Below, one piece after another: positions 1-7,907 of a stretch of 64,000 bases of DNA (position 1 is its first letter; the number at the start of each line of letters is the position of its first letter). The notes below the pieces were generated by a model that saw nothing but the letters and a program-made list of their open reading frames with translations, did not search any database and had not been told where the DNA came from. Source of the DNA: a virus. Both the position numbers and the translations under genes were made by a program. The stretch covers positions 29,369 to 93,368 of the IMG/VR virus record IMGVR_UViG_3300008012_000022; one strand, written 5' to 3'.

Positions 1-165
1 TGTTTCTGGCGAGATTCCCTTTCGTCGTTTTACTGTCTCACCAGTAGCCTCATCAAACTCTTCAATAATATCGTTCTGCTCTCTCAGTTCAAGCTTAATC
101 GATACTTGATCTTCAAGAGGAAGGTGCTGGAGGACACGAGCAATTTTCCATGGCGTCAACTTCAT
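1..165 (-). CDS. Partial gene at left edge, unknown function
   Basis: Only the first 55 codons are visible; the gene continues beyond the left edge. The product begins MKLTPWKIARVLQHLPLEDQ and is rich in Glu, Lys and Leu, so it is probably helical and cytoplasmic. I do not recognise it. The start is supported by a near-perfect promoter (171-198) whose -10 box ends only 5 nt before the ATG, which would make the transcript leaderless. A GAGG lies 1 nt before the ATG, too close for a normal ribosome site. Confidence 0.6.
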   Translation of the reverse strand, partial: MKLTPWKIARVLQHLPLEDQVSIKLELREQNDIIEEFDEATGETVKRRKGISPET

Positions 166-170
166 ACCTC

Positions 171-198
171 ATTATAGCATGATCACGTCCCTTGTCAA
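171..198 (-). promoter_or_regulatory. Sigma70-type promoter, probably leaderless
   Basis: On the minus strand TTGACA (198-193), a 16-nt spacer and TATAAT (176-171) match the bacterial consensus. The -10 box is 5 nt from the ATG at 165, so transcription should begin at about the start codon. The -35 box overlaps the stop codon of the upstream nuclease gene. Confidence 0.8.
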
Positions 199-1295
199 GC
201 GAAACCTTCTTTTTCAGCACGTAAAAGCATCTTTTTATTGTAATCTAAGTGTTGAAATTTAGGACACCCTTCATAATATCGGCGCTTGACTACCTGACCA
301 TCTTGTGGTTCTGGTAAATCCGATGAGTCTATTGCCGTAGCTAAGATTTTTCCATCGTCGCTTAGAAGAACATAATAAAAATAAGCAAACTTGCATTCGC
401 AATACCACATGGGATCTCCATTAACCTTCTTCGCATCAGGGTGGTCAGCAGAAGTTTTGCCGTAGACACCACACTTCAACAGTCCAGCAAAACCGTGATA
501 CTTATCGACATAACCTTTGTCAGCAGCGAATTGTCTGGTAGCATCATGACGAGTAAAGTTATCTAAAGTATTTTGAATGTCAGTTAAGAAATGTTTGAAC
601 CCTTCAAGTTCAGCATCAGAAACGTCTGGTGTTTTAACAGAACCTTCATCAGGTCCAAACTGTAATAGATAAAATTCTGTCTCACGTTTAACCACATCAG
701 GATATAGATGAGCAACGGCTAACCGATACATTAAGTCCTGAGTGTTATCTTCAATATCTTTCTGACAGAATAAACGTTTATTTGATTTAAAGTCACGTAT
801 TAATGCACGAGTTTTATTTTTAAAAAGGAATAACTTATCAATGAAGCCGCGAATATGGTAACGAGTTTCACCGTCATCGTGCTCAATATCAAATGAAATT
901 TCATCTACTGACTCGTCAGGATTGACAGACTCACCAAAGAAATCATAGCGTAAACCAGAAAGGATCATGTTATTACAATGATCAATAGCCGCGATTTCTG
1001 ACTCACCATCACGTCTCTTAACTAACTCAGATGGATCACAACCATCTTTCTGTAAAAATTTCTCAACGTATCTATAAACCGCTGGTGAACCTGCTATGTC
1101 ACCCGCATCAAGGATAGCTTTGTAGTGATGTTTATGGCGCGGATTTCCTAAGCATTCAAAAACTCCGTGACAAGCCGAACCCATAGCCAAAGCTGGTGTT
1201 TTGGTCTGTGGTAATTTCAATATATAATTGCACCAGTATACCCAACTGCAATCCTGTAAGGTTTTGATTCGGCTAGCCGAAAGTTTAGTCATCAT
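195..1295 (-). CDS. PD-(D/E)XK exonuclease, RecB/Cas4-like
   Basis: A 366-residue protein with the layout of RecB/Cas4-type single-strand nucleases. The N-terminus has LSASRIKTLQDCSWVYWCNY, followed by GSACHGVFE; later come GFIDKLFLF and IRDFKSNKR, which fit motifs II (D) and III (DxK). Cysteines near the N-terminus and in LLKCGVYG and WYCECKF could hold an iron-sulfur cluster as in Cas4/AddB; that part is inference. It probably processes DNA ends in recombination or replication. The first ATG overlaps the end of the primase gene; a second ATG follows directly and would also serve. No Shine-Dalgarno is present. Confidence 0.8.
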   Translation of the reverse strand: MMTKLSASRIKTLQDCSWVYWCNYILKLPQTKTPALAMGSACHGVFECLGNPRHKHHYKAILDAGDIAGSPAVYRYVEKFLQKDGCDPSELVKRRDGESEIAAIDHCNNMILSGLRYDFFGESVNPDESVDEISFDIEHDDGETRYHIRGFIDKLFLFKNKTRALIRDFKSNKRLFCQKDIEDNTQDLMYRLAVAHLYPDVVKRETEFYLLQFGPDEGSVKTPDVSDAELEGFKHFLTDIQNTLDNFTRHDATRQFAADKGYVDKYHGFAGLLKCGVYGKTSADHPDAKKVNGDPMWYCECKFAYFYYVLLSDDGKILATAIDSSDLPEPQDGQVVKRRYYEGCPKFQHLDYNKKMLLRAEKEGFA

Positions 1296-2322
1296 AATGA
1301 AAGTGATACTCCTTTTTTAATTTGCTTAGGGTTGGAAGAAGAGTCTTCATAGGAGTAATCGTTTGAGTGCCACGGAGCAACAAAGCAATCTGCTTTTTAT
1401 GTTCCTCTTCGTCGTAGGTCACTCGAAAGTGGTCGGTAATTTTGTTACCTTTCATCTCACCGAAATCAACATGTTTGACTGGTGGCATGAACCACAGTTT
1501 CTTGAAATCAATCAATTGAAAAAGTTTTAGTAGGCTATTAATGCCCCCTTTTACACCCTCGTTTTGAGCTAATGGTTTTTGATGGTCGTTATTGAATGCA
1601 ACGACCACATCTACATTAAGGGCGGCGAGTCTTGCCACAAGTCGCGGCGAAATACTGTTAGTAAATGCAACTATATTATTTGGAAATCCAGCTTGATACA
1701 GGGCCATTGAATCACCAATGGACTCGACAAGAATCAAATACCCACGTTCACGAATAGATTCACGACATTCATTTACCGTATAGTAAGGGTATAGCCAATT
1801 ATTTGCTTTGCCATTATGTAACCACTTAATACGTGAGCGACCAGTAATATCACGCCCCGAAAACCCATGGATCTTACCATCTTTATTTCGGATAGGAAAT
1901 ACTACACGGTTATATAAACTCCCCTTAGTCGCTACACCAGCAGAATAAGCTTTTTGCGTTGCGGCTGTAATGGAAGCATCCTTTTCTTTATGCAAAAAGA
2001 AATCGTAGTCTGGTAGCAATCGCCCCAAACAATCATCGGGAAATGTTTTTTCTTCGCTCAAAAATTGCCGCCTTTCATATCGTAACTGTTCTAGCTCAAA
2101 CTGAGAAACGTCTTCTTTCCCTGTTGTTTTCTGTAACAGTTTTTTAAAGCTTTGCGCTTTACCGTCACCATCAACGAAGTCAATCCAGACACCCGAATTT
2201 TTGTAAATCTTGAGTGCCGTTGGATTGTCACCGTGTCTGAACACAGCGGCAGTCTGCCAGTAGTCGCCGCGATTATGTAGTTTGTATCCGAGGTTGACTA
2301 AAATTGTATAGTAGTCACTCAT
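1285..2322 (-). CDS. DnaG-type DNA primase, cysteine-free N-domain
   Basis: About 345 residues. The core RVVFPIRNKDGKIHGFSGRD is the signature of bacterial and phage DnaG primases, and LILVESIGDSMALYQAGFP followed by VVVAFNNDH resembles a TOPRIM fold (the usual DxD reads NND here). The first 70 residues align by eye with the zinc-binding domain (AVFRHGDNPTALKIY...WIDFVDG) but contain none of its cysteines. It makes RNA primers with the DnaB-type helicase encoded nearby. I chose the ATG at 2322 because it forms an ATGA overlap with the stop of the upstream gene; a start at 2340 would add six residues. Confidence 0.8.
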   Translation of the reverse strand: MSDYYTILVNLGYKLHNRGDYWQTAAVFRHGDNPTALKIYKNSGVWIDFVDGDGKAQSFKKLLQKTTGKEDVSQFELEQLRYERRQFLSEEKTFPDDCLGRLLPDYDFFLHKEKDASITAATQKAYSAGVATKGSLYNRVVFPIRNKDGKIHGFSGRDITGRSRIKWLHNGKANNWLYPYYTVNECRESIRERGYLILVESIGDSMALYQAGFPNNIVAFTNSISPRLVARLAALNVDVVVAFNNDHQKPLAQNEGVKGGINSLLKLFQLIDFKKLWFMPPVKHVDFGEMKGNKITDHFRVTYDEEEHKKQIALLLRGTQTITPMKTLLPTLSKLKKEYHFHYDD

Positions 2323-3095
2323 AGTGCAAGCAAGTCGCACACCTGTCCCTCCCCTTTCAATTCAATAGTATAGGGAGCATCATGCTCAGACTTAACGTAA
2401 ATTTGAGAAGTTAACTCGTGTCGTTCATTGCGTCTACCTCGTGGTGACATACCACAATAAAACAAACCATTGTCCCATGCCAAACCACGAGACATAAACT
2501 TTTCTGGATCACCTATCTGTATAGTAGACAGGCATCGATTTAGACTAGTAGAAAATTCCTTGACTGTACACTCGTTTGAACTACACACCCATATCGAACC
2601 TTGATGTGGTTTGATAGTATGGATTCCATCTGCCTGCTCTAGTTTGTCAAACAGAATTTCACCGCTACTATGCTGGCGATACAGCTTGTTATTTGTCAAC
2701 CCTGCAATGTAAAAACAGTTTTGATAAAATTCGATTGTGTTAATGTGTGGATGGGAACCCAACCAGTCTTCGGTTTTAACATTCTCGTTATCGATGTCGA
2801 AACTTACTACTCGTTTATGTGCTGTGTCCGTAAGGTATACGCGCCGATTTACGTAAGCAATACCATGAACATCACCAACCGTTGGCACCGTCCACTTCTC
2901 ACGTAGTTGTAGATTGTGTTCCTTGTTGAAACAATAATGGTATAGAATTGTAGCTGAGTCATGATGGCGACTTGCCACCAGAAATCCGTCGCCAGTTTTG
3001 GCGAGTCCATAATATAATCCGTTGTCCTGATCAAGTGTCTCAATTGTAATGCCCTCGATCTTCAATACTTTATTTGATGTTGTAGCTATGACCAT
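2319..3095 (-). CDS. Beta-propeller-like protein
   Basis: A 258-residue protein made of repeating beta-rich blocks of 40-45 residues, each with a pattern such as VHGIAYVNRRVYLTDTAHKR, HINTIEFYQNCFYIAGLTNN and FMSRGLAWDNGLFYCG. This is typical of SMP-30/NHL/YncE-like propellers, five or six blades. No signal peptide is seen, so it is probably cytoplasmic. Its partner or ligand is unknown. It sits between primase and a run of small genes, coupled to the primase by an ATGA overlap. The family call is by fold pattern only. Confidence 0.55.
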   Translation of the reverse strand: MVIATTSNKVLKIEGITIETLDQDNGLYYGLAKTGDGFLVASRHHDSATILYHYCFNKEHNLQLREKWTVPTVGDVHGIAYVNRRVYLTDTAHKRVVSFDIDNENVKTEDWLGSHPHINTIEFYQNCFYIAGLTNNKLYRQHSSGEILFDKLEQADGIHTIKPHQGSIWVCSSNECTVKEFSTSLNRCLSTIQIGDPEKFMSRGLAWDNGLFYCGMSPRGRRNERHELTSQIYVKSEHDAPYTIELKGEGQVCDLLAL

Positions 3096-3111
3096 AACTT
3101 TTTTACTGTCC

Positions 3112-3318
3112 TCATGTTTTAACTTTTGGTTCTAGTCCGTCCTTTATTATACGGAATCCTTCAATTTCATCAGGTAAGGAACGATAAACTTTCATCGATC
3201 CCGCCTGATACCTTACATACAAAACTACCTCGTCTTCCCAATTGCCAACTCGAACGACAAGGCGTGAATGAAATTCTTGTAACCTTTCTTTCGCTATATC
3301 TACTGCCTGTGGTTTCAT
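3112..3318 (-). CDS. Small hypothetical protein
   Basis: A 68-residue protein, alpha then beta: a helix with AVDIAKERLQEF, then strands RLVVRVGNWEDEVVLYVRY. I do not recognise it. It fits the spacing of the surrounding minus-strand run, with 16 nt before the next gene and 15 nt after the tiny upstream gene, so it is probably real. No Shine-Dalgarno is evident. Confidence 0.5.
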   Translation of the reverse strand: MKPQAVDIAKERLQEFHSRLVVRVGNWEDEVVLYVRYQAGSMKVYRSLPDEIEGFRIIKDGLEPKVKT

Positions 3319-3333
3319 CCACCCTTCGCCGCT

Positions 3334-3468
3334 TTACTTCTCTGTAGACTTTTTACGTATCGATCCCACGTGCGGTAATCTTTGCGCTTTCTTAGTGCTC
3401 GTTTCCACCCGTTTTTCCAAAAGCTGTAGTTTTCTCCACTCAAAATAAAATTGTGTTTCGTAGTGCAT
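3334..3468 (-). CDS. Tiny basic protein (44 aa)
   Basis: This short frame fills the gap between two minus-strand genes. The product starts MHYETQFYFEWRKLQLLEKR and ends in a Lys/Arg/Ser-rich tail. A basic, partly helical peptide of this size could bind nucleic acid or a host protein, but there is no specific evidence. The support is only that it fits the gap, has a normal stop (TAA) and runs with its neighbours. Confidence 0.35.
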   Translation of the reverse strand: MHYETQFYFEWRKLQLLEKRVETSTKKAQRLPHVGSIRKKSTEK

Positions 3469-3527
3469 AATAAAAGGTCCAGCCAACAGCTTTATGCCAT
3501 CAACCGGACAGCCCCTATTACACTAAT

Positions 3528-3758
3528 TTACCACGTTTTAATCGCCGCTTCACTCCCCGTCTCTAAGAACTCTAAAAGTTCTTTCTTAGTAATATCGTTG
3601 GTTAACGACTCAAATAATTGCCCCAAAAGTTTGACGCTAAAACCTGTGTCTGCTATAATTTCCTCATCAATGTGTTTGATAAGCTCAAGAGTTTCATCTT
3701 CTGAAAGCTCACTTGCTGCCTCCAATACATCTACTTCAATTGTTACTGTTGCATTCAT
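3528..3758 (-). CDS. Small acidic hypothetical protein
   Basis: A 76-residue, strongly acidic protein: a short strand (MNATVTIEVDV), then helices rich in Glu/Leu (LSEDETLELIKHIDEEI). Its start codon forms an ATGA overlap with the stop of the upstream helicase gene, so translation of the two is likely coupled. It could be a helicase accessory or a small regulator; neither is shown. Not a recognised family. Confidence 0.5.
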   Translation of the reverse strand: MNATVTIEVDVLEAASELSEDETLELIKHIDEEIIADTGFSVKLLGQLFESLTNDITKKELLEFLETGSEAAIKTW

Positions 3759-5299
3759 GCTAATTCATTTGGTAATTCTGATTCATCAGATTGTTGAGGT
3801 TGAACATCACGATTCTCAAGGTGATGCACGATGTCTCGAAAGTCACCACGATCTTCGAAACTAAAATTTTCAAAATTTAGGTTAATGAAATTCTTTCTTG
3901 CTGGTCCGTCTGGATGATCAACAGGATTAATATGTCCAGCAACATCTTCTCCTAAGTGCCGCGCCAACAAACCAATTAAGTTGTGTGTTCCGAATTGTTC
4001 GCCCCATCTACCACGTTCATCTTGAGTTTTCCACCTTAACATGAAAGACCACGAAGCAAATTGGGGGATTAAATCTGACAGCGCCATTGCCCCTTCATGC
4101 TCAAGGTCTTGAACGCTGTTAGCATCATGACCTGACGTGATACCCAAACGATTACATTGAACACTGGTTGCCATAGATACAACAGGCTCACCATCAAATT
4201 TTAAATCTTTGGTTATCACTCGCTTAAATCCGTCAAGAGTCTTGCCAACAAATGCCCAATCACTACCACGTCCGAGATTATCAAAATCAGTCTTGAGATA
4301 ATCAAATGAGAAAACAGCTTCCTCACCCCTACCTACATTCTCATAGTAGACACGCTTGAGAAGACTACACATTTCTTCACTTGATAATCCTGCTACATTC
4401 TCATATAAGATCTTTGTTTTCTTTATGCGACTCCATACGTCACGGACCCGTTGAAATACTTCTTCGGCACTCCAATCATTGTAGCTACGCTTGCGCCATG
4501 AACCATCCTCCAACATAAATTGTGGGATGCCTGACATACCACTAACCATACGAAACATCAATTCGCGCTCTGACATCTCCCCATTATCAAAATGAATGAT
4601 AGGAACCTGATGCGTATATGAAGTTTTCATCGCCATATCGATGAGGAAAGAAGTCTTACCAGCTTTTGATCGTGCCGCAAGACAGAAAATGTTTCCTCCG
4701 CGAAGAACACTACCATAAATACGGTTCATCGTCTCGTATGGAGAGGGAAACCCAATGTGTTCAGGTGGATTGTTGGCGATACCTTCGATAAAATCTTCAG
4801 CACGCTCCGATAGATTGACTGTAGTTTTTTCGCCGCCAGCTTCAAAAGATGAGATAGCATCATTGTGTATCTTATCTACAGACGACATTAACTCATTGTA
4901 TGGAGTCGAAGGATCTACCTTTTTGACAAACTTCTTTTGTTCTTCTGCAACGTTCCACATTGCTCGACGGAACGTTACCTTTTTCAATTCTTTGATTGAA
5001 GTTAAAAAGACATCAAGGGGTATCTCATAATAAATTAATGACCTGACATATTCTGGTAGGTCAATGTTATCTACAAAGGATGTTCCTAATTGTTTGAAGC
5101 GCCCAATTAATATTGTGTCATCAATTGCTTCGCTGTTGTTTAGCGCCGAACGTATCAGCTTAAACATAGATACGTGAACCTTACTATCCTCTGAGTAGAA
5201 GTCGTCTTCTACGAGAAGTGTTGCTATCTGCCCCCACGTTTCCTGATGCTGTAGTAATCCACTCAGCACCTTCTTTTCTAGATCAAGTTCTTTAATCAT
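3755..5299 (-). CDS. Replicative DNA helicase, DnaB family
   Basis: About 514 residues. The N-terminal part (LDLEKKVLSGLLQHQETW) is the helical DnaB N-domain. The C-terminal RecA-like core has the Walker A loop LAARSKAGKTSFL, the following HFDNGEMSERELMFRM, a Walker B-like FSFDYLKT, and ATSVQCNR with MALSDLIPQFASW, matching the later DnaB motifs. It unwinds DNA at the fork and should pair with the primase. I start it at 5299 (MIKELDLE), which overlaps the previous stop by a few bases; a frame start at 5338 adds a basic 13-residue tail. A GAGGAAG lies immediately upstream, one of few purine-rich leaders in the window. Confidence 0.88.
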   Translation of the reverse strand: MIKELDLEKKVLSGLLQHQETWGQIATLLVEDDFYSEDSKVHVSMFKLIRSALNNSEAIDDTILIGRFKQLGTSFVDNIDLPEYVRSLIYYEIPLDVFLTSIKELKKVTFRRAMWNVAEEQKKFVKKVDPSTPYNELMSSVDKIHNDAISSFEAGGEKTTVNLSERAEDFIEGIANNPPEHIGFPSPYETMNRIYGSVLRGGNIFCLAARSKAGKTSFLIDMAMKTSYTHQVPIIHFDNGEMSERELMFRMVSGMSGIPQFMLEDGSWRKRSYNDWSAEEVFQRVRDVWSRIKKTKILYENVAGLSSEEMCSLLKRVYYENVGRGEEAVFSFDYLKTDFDNLGRGSDWAFVGKTLDGFKRVITKDLKFDGEPVVSMATSVQCNRLGITSGHDANSVQDLEHEGAMALSDLIPQFASWSFMLRWKTQDERGRWGEQFGTHNLIGLLARHLGEDVAGHINPVDHPDGPARKNFINLNFENFSFEDRGDFRDIVHHLENRDVQPQQSDESELPNELA

Positions 5300-5720
5300 C
5301 TTCTTCCTCTTCTTCCCCGTAATTGTGATACGTATCACTTACGCAGCTTGATATAGCACAATACGTAGCTTCATCTTGATACTTTTCATAATAGACTGGC
5401 TTGCCATTTTCATTAATATAGAAGAAAAGGAAACCTTTGTTGTTACCATAAACGTCACCTGTTGAATGAAACAAGTTTTCCAATAAGGCGAGTGGATTAT
5501 CATCTTCATAATCCTCATCGGGGTAGAATTCGATGATTGATATTATTGCTAGCCGAGTTGCAGTATTGACTGGTCTAGCCACACAATTAGGAATACCATC
5601 ACGACCAATAAAAAATAAAAAGAAACCTTTGTTACCACCACGGGAGTTTCCCGTAGCATCAAATAGTTTTGTAAGTAAACTGTCGGGAACACCAGTTTGG
5701 GGCAATCTTTCTTTGTCCAT
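5292..5720 (-). CDS. Hypothetical protein with an internal duplication
   Basis: A 142-residue protein built of two related halves. One contains KLFDATGNSRGGNKGFFLFF, the other NLFHSTGDVYGNNKGFLFFY; each is followed by a short strand, about 20 residues, then an acidic patch. The C-terminus is EEEEEDD. The two copies look like an ancient tandem duplication, perhaps giving a two-fold symmetric monomer. Function unknown. It lies upstream of the helicase and overlaps it by a few bases, so it is probably expressed with the replication genes. Confidence 0.55.
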   Translation of the reverse strand: MDKERLPQTGVPDSLLTKLFDATGNSRGGNKGFFLFFIGRDGIPNCVARPVNTATRLAIISIIEFYPDEDYEDDNPLALLENLFHSTGDVYGNNKGFLFFYINENGKPVYYEKYQDEATYCAISSCVSDTYHNYGEEEEEDD

Positions 5721-5746
5721 ATTTCTGCTTAAGAATCAAGTTACCA

Positions 5747-6157
5747 CTACTTTTCATAATCGTCAAGTATTTTTTGCACACTTTCAGATAAATCCTCTCC
5801 CTCGTAGATACGATACAGCTTGATACCATTGTCTTCGCAGAAAATTTCCTTCTTATCATCTCGTTTGAGTTGATCTAGAAAGTTCATTCTGTTACCCCTG
5901 TGAAAGAATTTATTAAATTCGATGTGTTGTTTGCCATCGACTTCTATCGCCACCTCCTGAGTGGCGTTGTAGAAGTCGATGGTCATCCTCGTTCCAACAA
6001 CAGGAAATTCTTCGAAAACTCTATCGCCGCGCCAAACTTCTTTTAAGATTTGTTTGACAGAAGCTTGTAGTTTACTGCGCGATTTAGCGTCCCAATCCAC
6101 CACATATTTAGATGAATTGACTTTTATTTTTCTGCCAGTCGCGCTTAGGAAAATCAT
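5747..6157 (-). CDS. VSR/DUF559-like endonuclease
   Basis: A 136-residue protein with the core MTIDFYNATQEVAIEVDGKQ followed by H and RDDKKEIFCEDNGIKLYRI. This pattern (strand - D - strand - E-V-D-G - Q-H, then a conserved Arg/Asp helix) is that of small PD-(D/E)XK nucleases of the very-short-patch-repair/DUF559 type. It probably nicks or cuts DNA during repair, recombination or host-DNA breakdown. It is coupled to the RecA-type recombinase by an ATGA overlap (start codon over the recombinase stop), so a joint recombination role is reasonable. Confidence 0.65.
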   Translation of the reverse strand: MIFLSATGRKIKVNSSKYVVDWDAKSRSKLQASVKQILKEVWRGDRVFEEFPVVGTRMTIDFYNATQEVAIEVDGKQHIEFNKFFHRGNRMNFLDQLKRDDKKEIFCEDNGIKLYRIYEGEDLSESVQKILDDYEK

Positions 6158-7287
6158 AGTTTATCTAAAATGTTTGTGTCAACAAAGTCCGATAGCTTAT
6201 TACACAAGTCTTTGTCTTCTTCGACAACAGTATACCATTTTTCTATACCCTGAATATTTAGAGGCTTGTCTTCACCTAAGTAGCTAGTCACGGAATCATC
6301 TGTCTTGATCCACGAACCCTTTTTAATTAAATATCCCCATGCTAAAAGTAAATCAATAATTTCGCGCTCATTCCAGATCGCAGACTGACCAACCCTACCA
6401 AACTTAATAGGATATTTGGCTTGCAACTGAGTAGTTTCATTAGTCGATTTACAGATACGAATACCTACATTTCTTCCCCATGGTTTATTCTCTGGTCCAA
6501 TCTGCCCCTTCATATCGGGACGAAAGTAATCACCTTGATTGGGGCGCATAAATTCAATCACCCAATTGGGATAGTGCACAGCCGCATTACCACCTGATGC
6601 GCCACCGAGTTTGTTTCTGTCCTTCGGATCATACTGACTGGTCTTGATCTCTGCTCGTACCTGTGCCATCATAATACATAGATGTCCGAACTCTCCGAGA
6701 TATAGATTTGTGCGCTTAAGAAAATCACCTGTCATGACAGCACCACCCGCGACTTTCGGTGCATCACCTGTAGACTTTTCAAGATCCTCTTTGCGAATCA
6801 GTCCGTCCATGGAATCAACGAGAATACAGTAGCGGGTTTTGTTTTCTCTGTCTGTAATGAGCGCACGTAATAGGTCGAATACCACCTCATATACATTACA
6901 TTTAAACACCCAACACATTCCCTCTTCCCACTCTTCGGGGTCGTCTGTGAACTTAGTATTCACACGTGCGGTCATGTTCTCATCTAAGCGACCTTCTGCT
7001 TTGATGAGTATTCCCTTTGAATTGGGAACTGTAGCTAGAAAATTCTCTTGAACCTCTAAAGCTTCAGCGGTTTTGCCCGTCTCAGTTGGTCCAACAAACC
7101 TCACTAAACCACTGCCGAAACCACCATCTATCAACTTGTCGAAAATCTTCGAACCTGTTGAAATTTTATAGTCACCACGAAATTCTTCACCATTCAGGTG
7201 ATATTTTTTAATATCTTTCGTAGCTATATAGTTTTTTACATATCGTTGATCAAAATCTAATTCGTCTTCTTCTTCTTTTTTACTCAT
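6154..7287 (-). CDS. RecA/UvsX-type recombinase
   Basis: A 377-residue RecA-fold ATPase. STGSKIFDKLIDGGFGSGLV precedes the Walker A loop GPTETGKT. Next come GILIKAEGRLD, YCILVDSMDGLI (Walker B), and GDFLKRTNLYLGEFGHLCIM. The long KWGGASGGNAAVHYPNW-like loop region (KLGGASGGNAAVHYPNW) fits the DNA-binding L2 region and mobile loop. The family forms filaments on single-stranded DNA and performs strand exchange; T4 UvsX is the phage analogue. The N-terminus is acidic (SKKEEEDELDFDQ). It overlaps its neighbours on both sides. Confidence 0.82.
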   Translation of the reverse strand: MSKKEEEDELDFDQRYVKNYIATKDIKKYHLNGEEFRGDYKISTGSKIFDKLIDGGFGSGLVRFVGPTETGKTAEALEVQENFLATVPNSKGILIKAEGRLDENMTARVNTKFTDDPEEWEEGMCWVFKCNVYEVVFDLLRALITDRENKTRYCILVDSMDGLIRKEDLEKSTGDAPKVAGGAVMTGDFLKRTNLYLGEFGHLCIMMAQVRAEIKTSQYDPKDRNKLGGASGGNAAVHYPNWVIEFMRPNQGDYFRPDMKGQIGPENKPWGRNVGIRICKSTNETTQLQAKYPIKFGRVGQSAIWNEREIIDLLLAWGYLIKKGSWIKTDDSVTSYLGEDKPLNIQGIEKWYTVVEEDKDLCNKLSDFVDTNILDKL

Positions 7288-7651
7288 TGAGGAACTGTCT
7301 TAAGGATGGGATGGCTTTGACATCTTTATCCTCACCGATCTTTTCCTCTTGCTCGACAGACTCAATTGTTTTGGGTTTGAAATTGAACTTGTTCAACTCC
7401 GTTTCTAAATAAGCTTTTCCTTTCTCTCCTAAAAAGTAACACACACTATTCATATTCTTAAATGCTGGTGCCACTTTATTGAGAAATTCAATAGGATATC
7501 TTAGTTCCTTTGGCGTTTTTGATTTGTGATCAACAAAGAAAATTTTCTTTGTATGACCCATCTCTACACGCCATTGGATTTTTGAATGATCAGGAATCAT
7601 TCGACCCAAAAAGTCTTTCCGCTCTTGAAAATAAGTCGGTGGTTTAGCCAT
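7280..7651 (-). CDS. Hypothetical protein near the recombinase
   Basis: A 123-residue protein with alternating basic strands (KIQWRVEMGHTKKIFFVDHK) and a charged, probably disordered C-terminus ending LRQFLNE. Its stop overlaps the recombinase start by 8 nt. The position suggests a recombination accessory or single-strand-binding partner; there is no motif to prove that. Not recognised. Confidence 0.5.
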   Translation of the reverse strand: MAKPPTYFQERKDFLGRMIPDHSKIQWRVEMGHTKKIFFVDHKSKTPKELRYPIEFLNKVAPAFKNMNSVCYFLGEKGKAYLETELNKFNFKPKTIESVEQEEKIGEDKDVKAIPSLRQFLNE

Positions 7652-7907
7652 AACTTTCTAAACTAAGATATGTTCTTTCGTGAATAATTTTAATCGGAAT
7701 ATCAAAAAAAGTTGGAAAAGGGACTCCAATCAATCCCAACCCCTCTAACTCTGCTGTTCCTAAATGAAGCTCTTTAACTAACGCTGAAATAGGATAGTTT
7801 TTAAGAACAAAATTCGCACTAGCCAGACTGCGGCGATAAGAAACAAGAAAATCAATGATGCGATCAGCAACGCTAAAGTCCTTGACGTTTAATTTCGTTG
7901 TGATCAT
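7644..7907 (-). CDS. Small hypothetical protein
   Basis: An 87-residue protein, mixed alpha/beta (DFSVADRIIDFLVSYRRSLA; then GLGLIGVPFPTFFDIPIKII). It overlaps the end of the sugar dehydratase gene by 35 nt; no later ATG is available in the frame, so either the overlap is real or a non-ATG start is used. Function unknown. Confidence 0.5.
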   Translation of the reverse strand: MITTKLNVKDFSVADRIIDFLVSYRRSLASANFVLKNYPISALVKELHLGTAELEGLGLIGVPFPTFFDIPIKIIHERTYLSLESYG

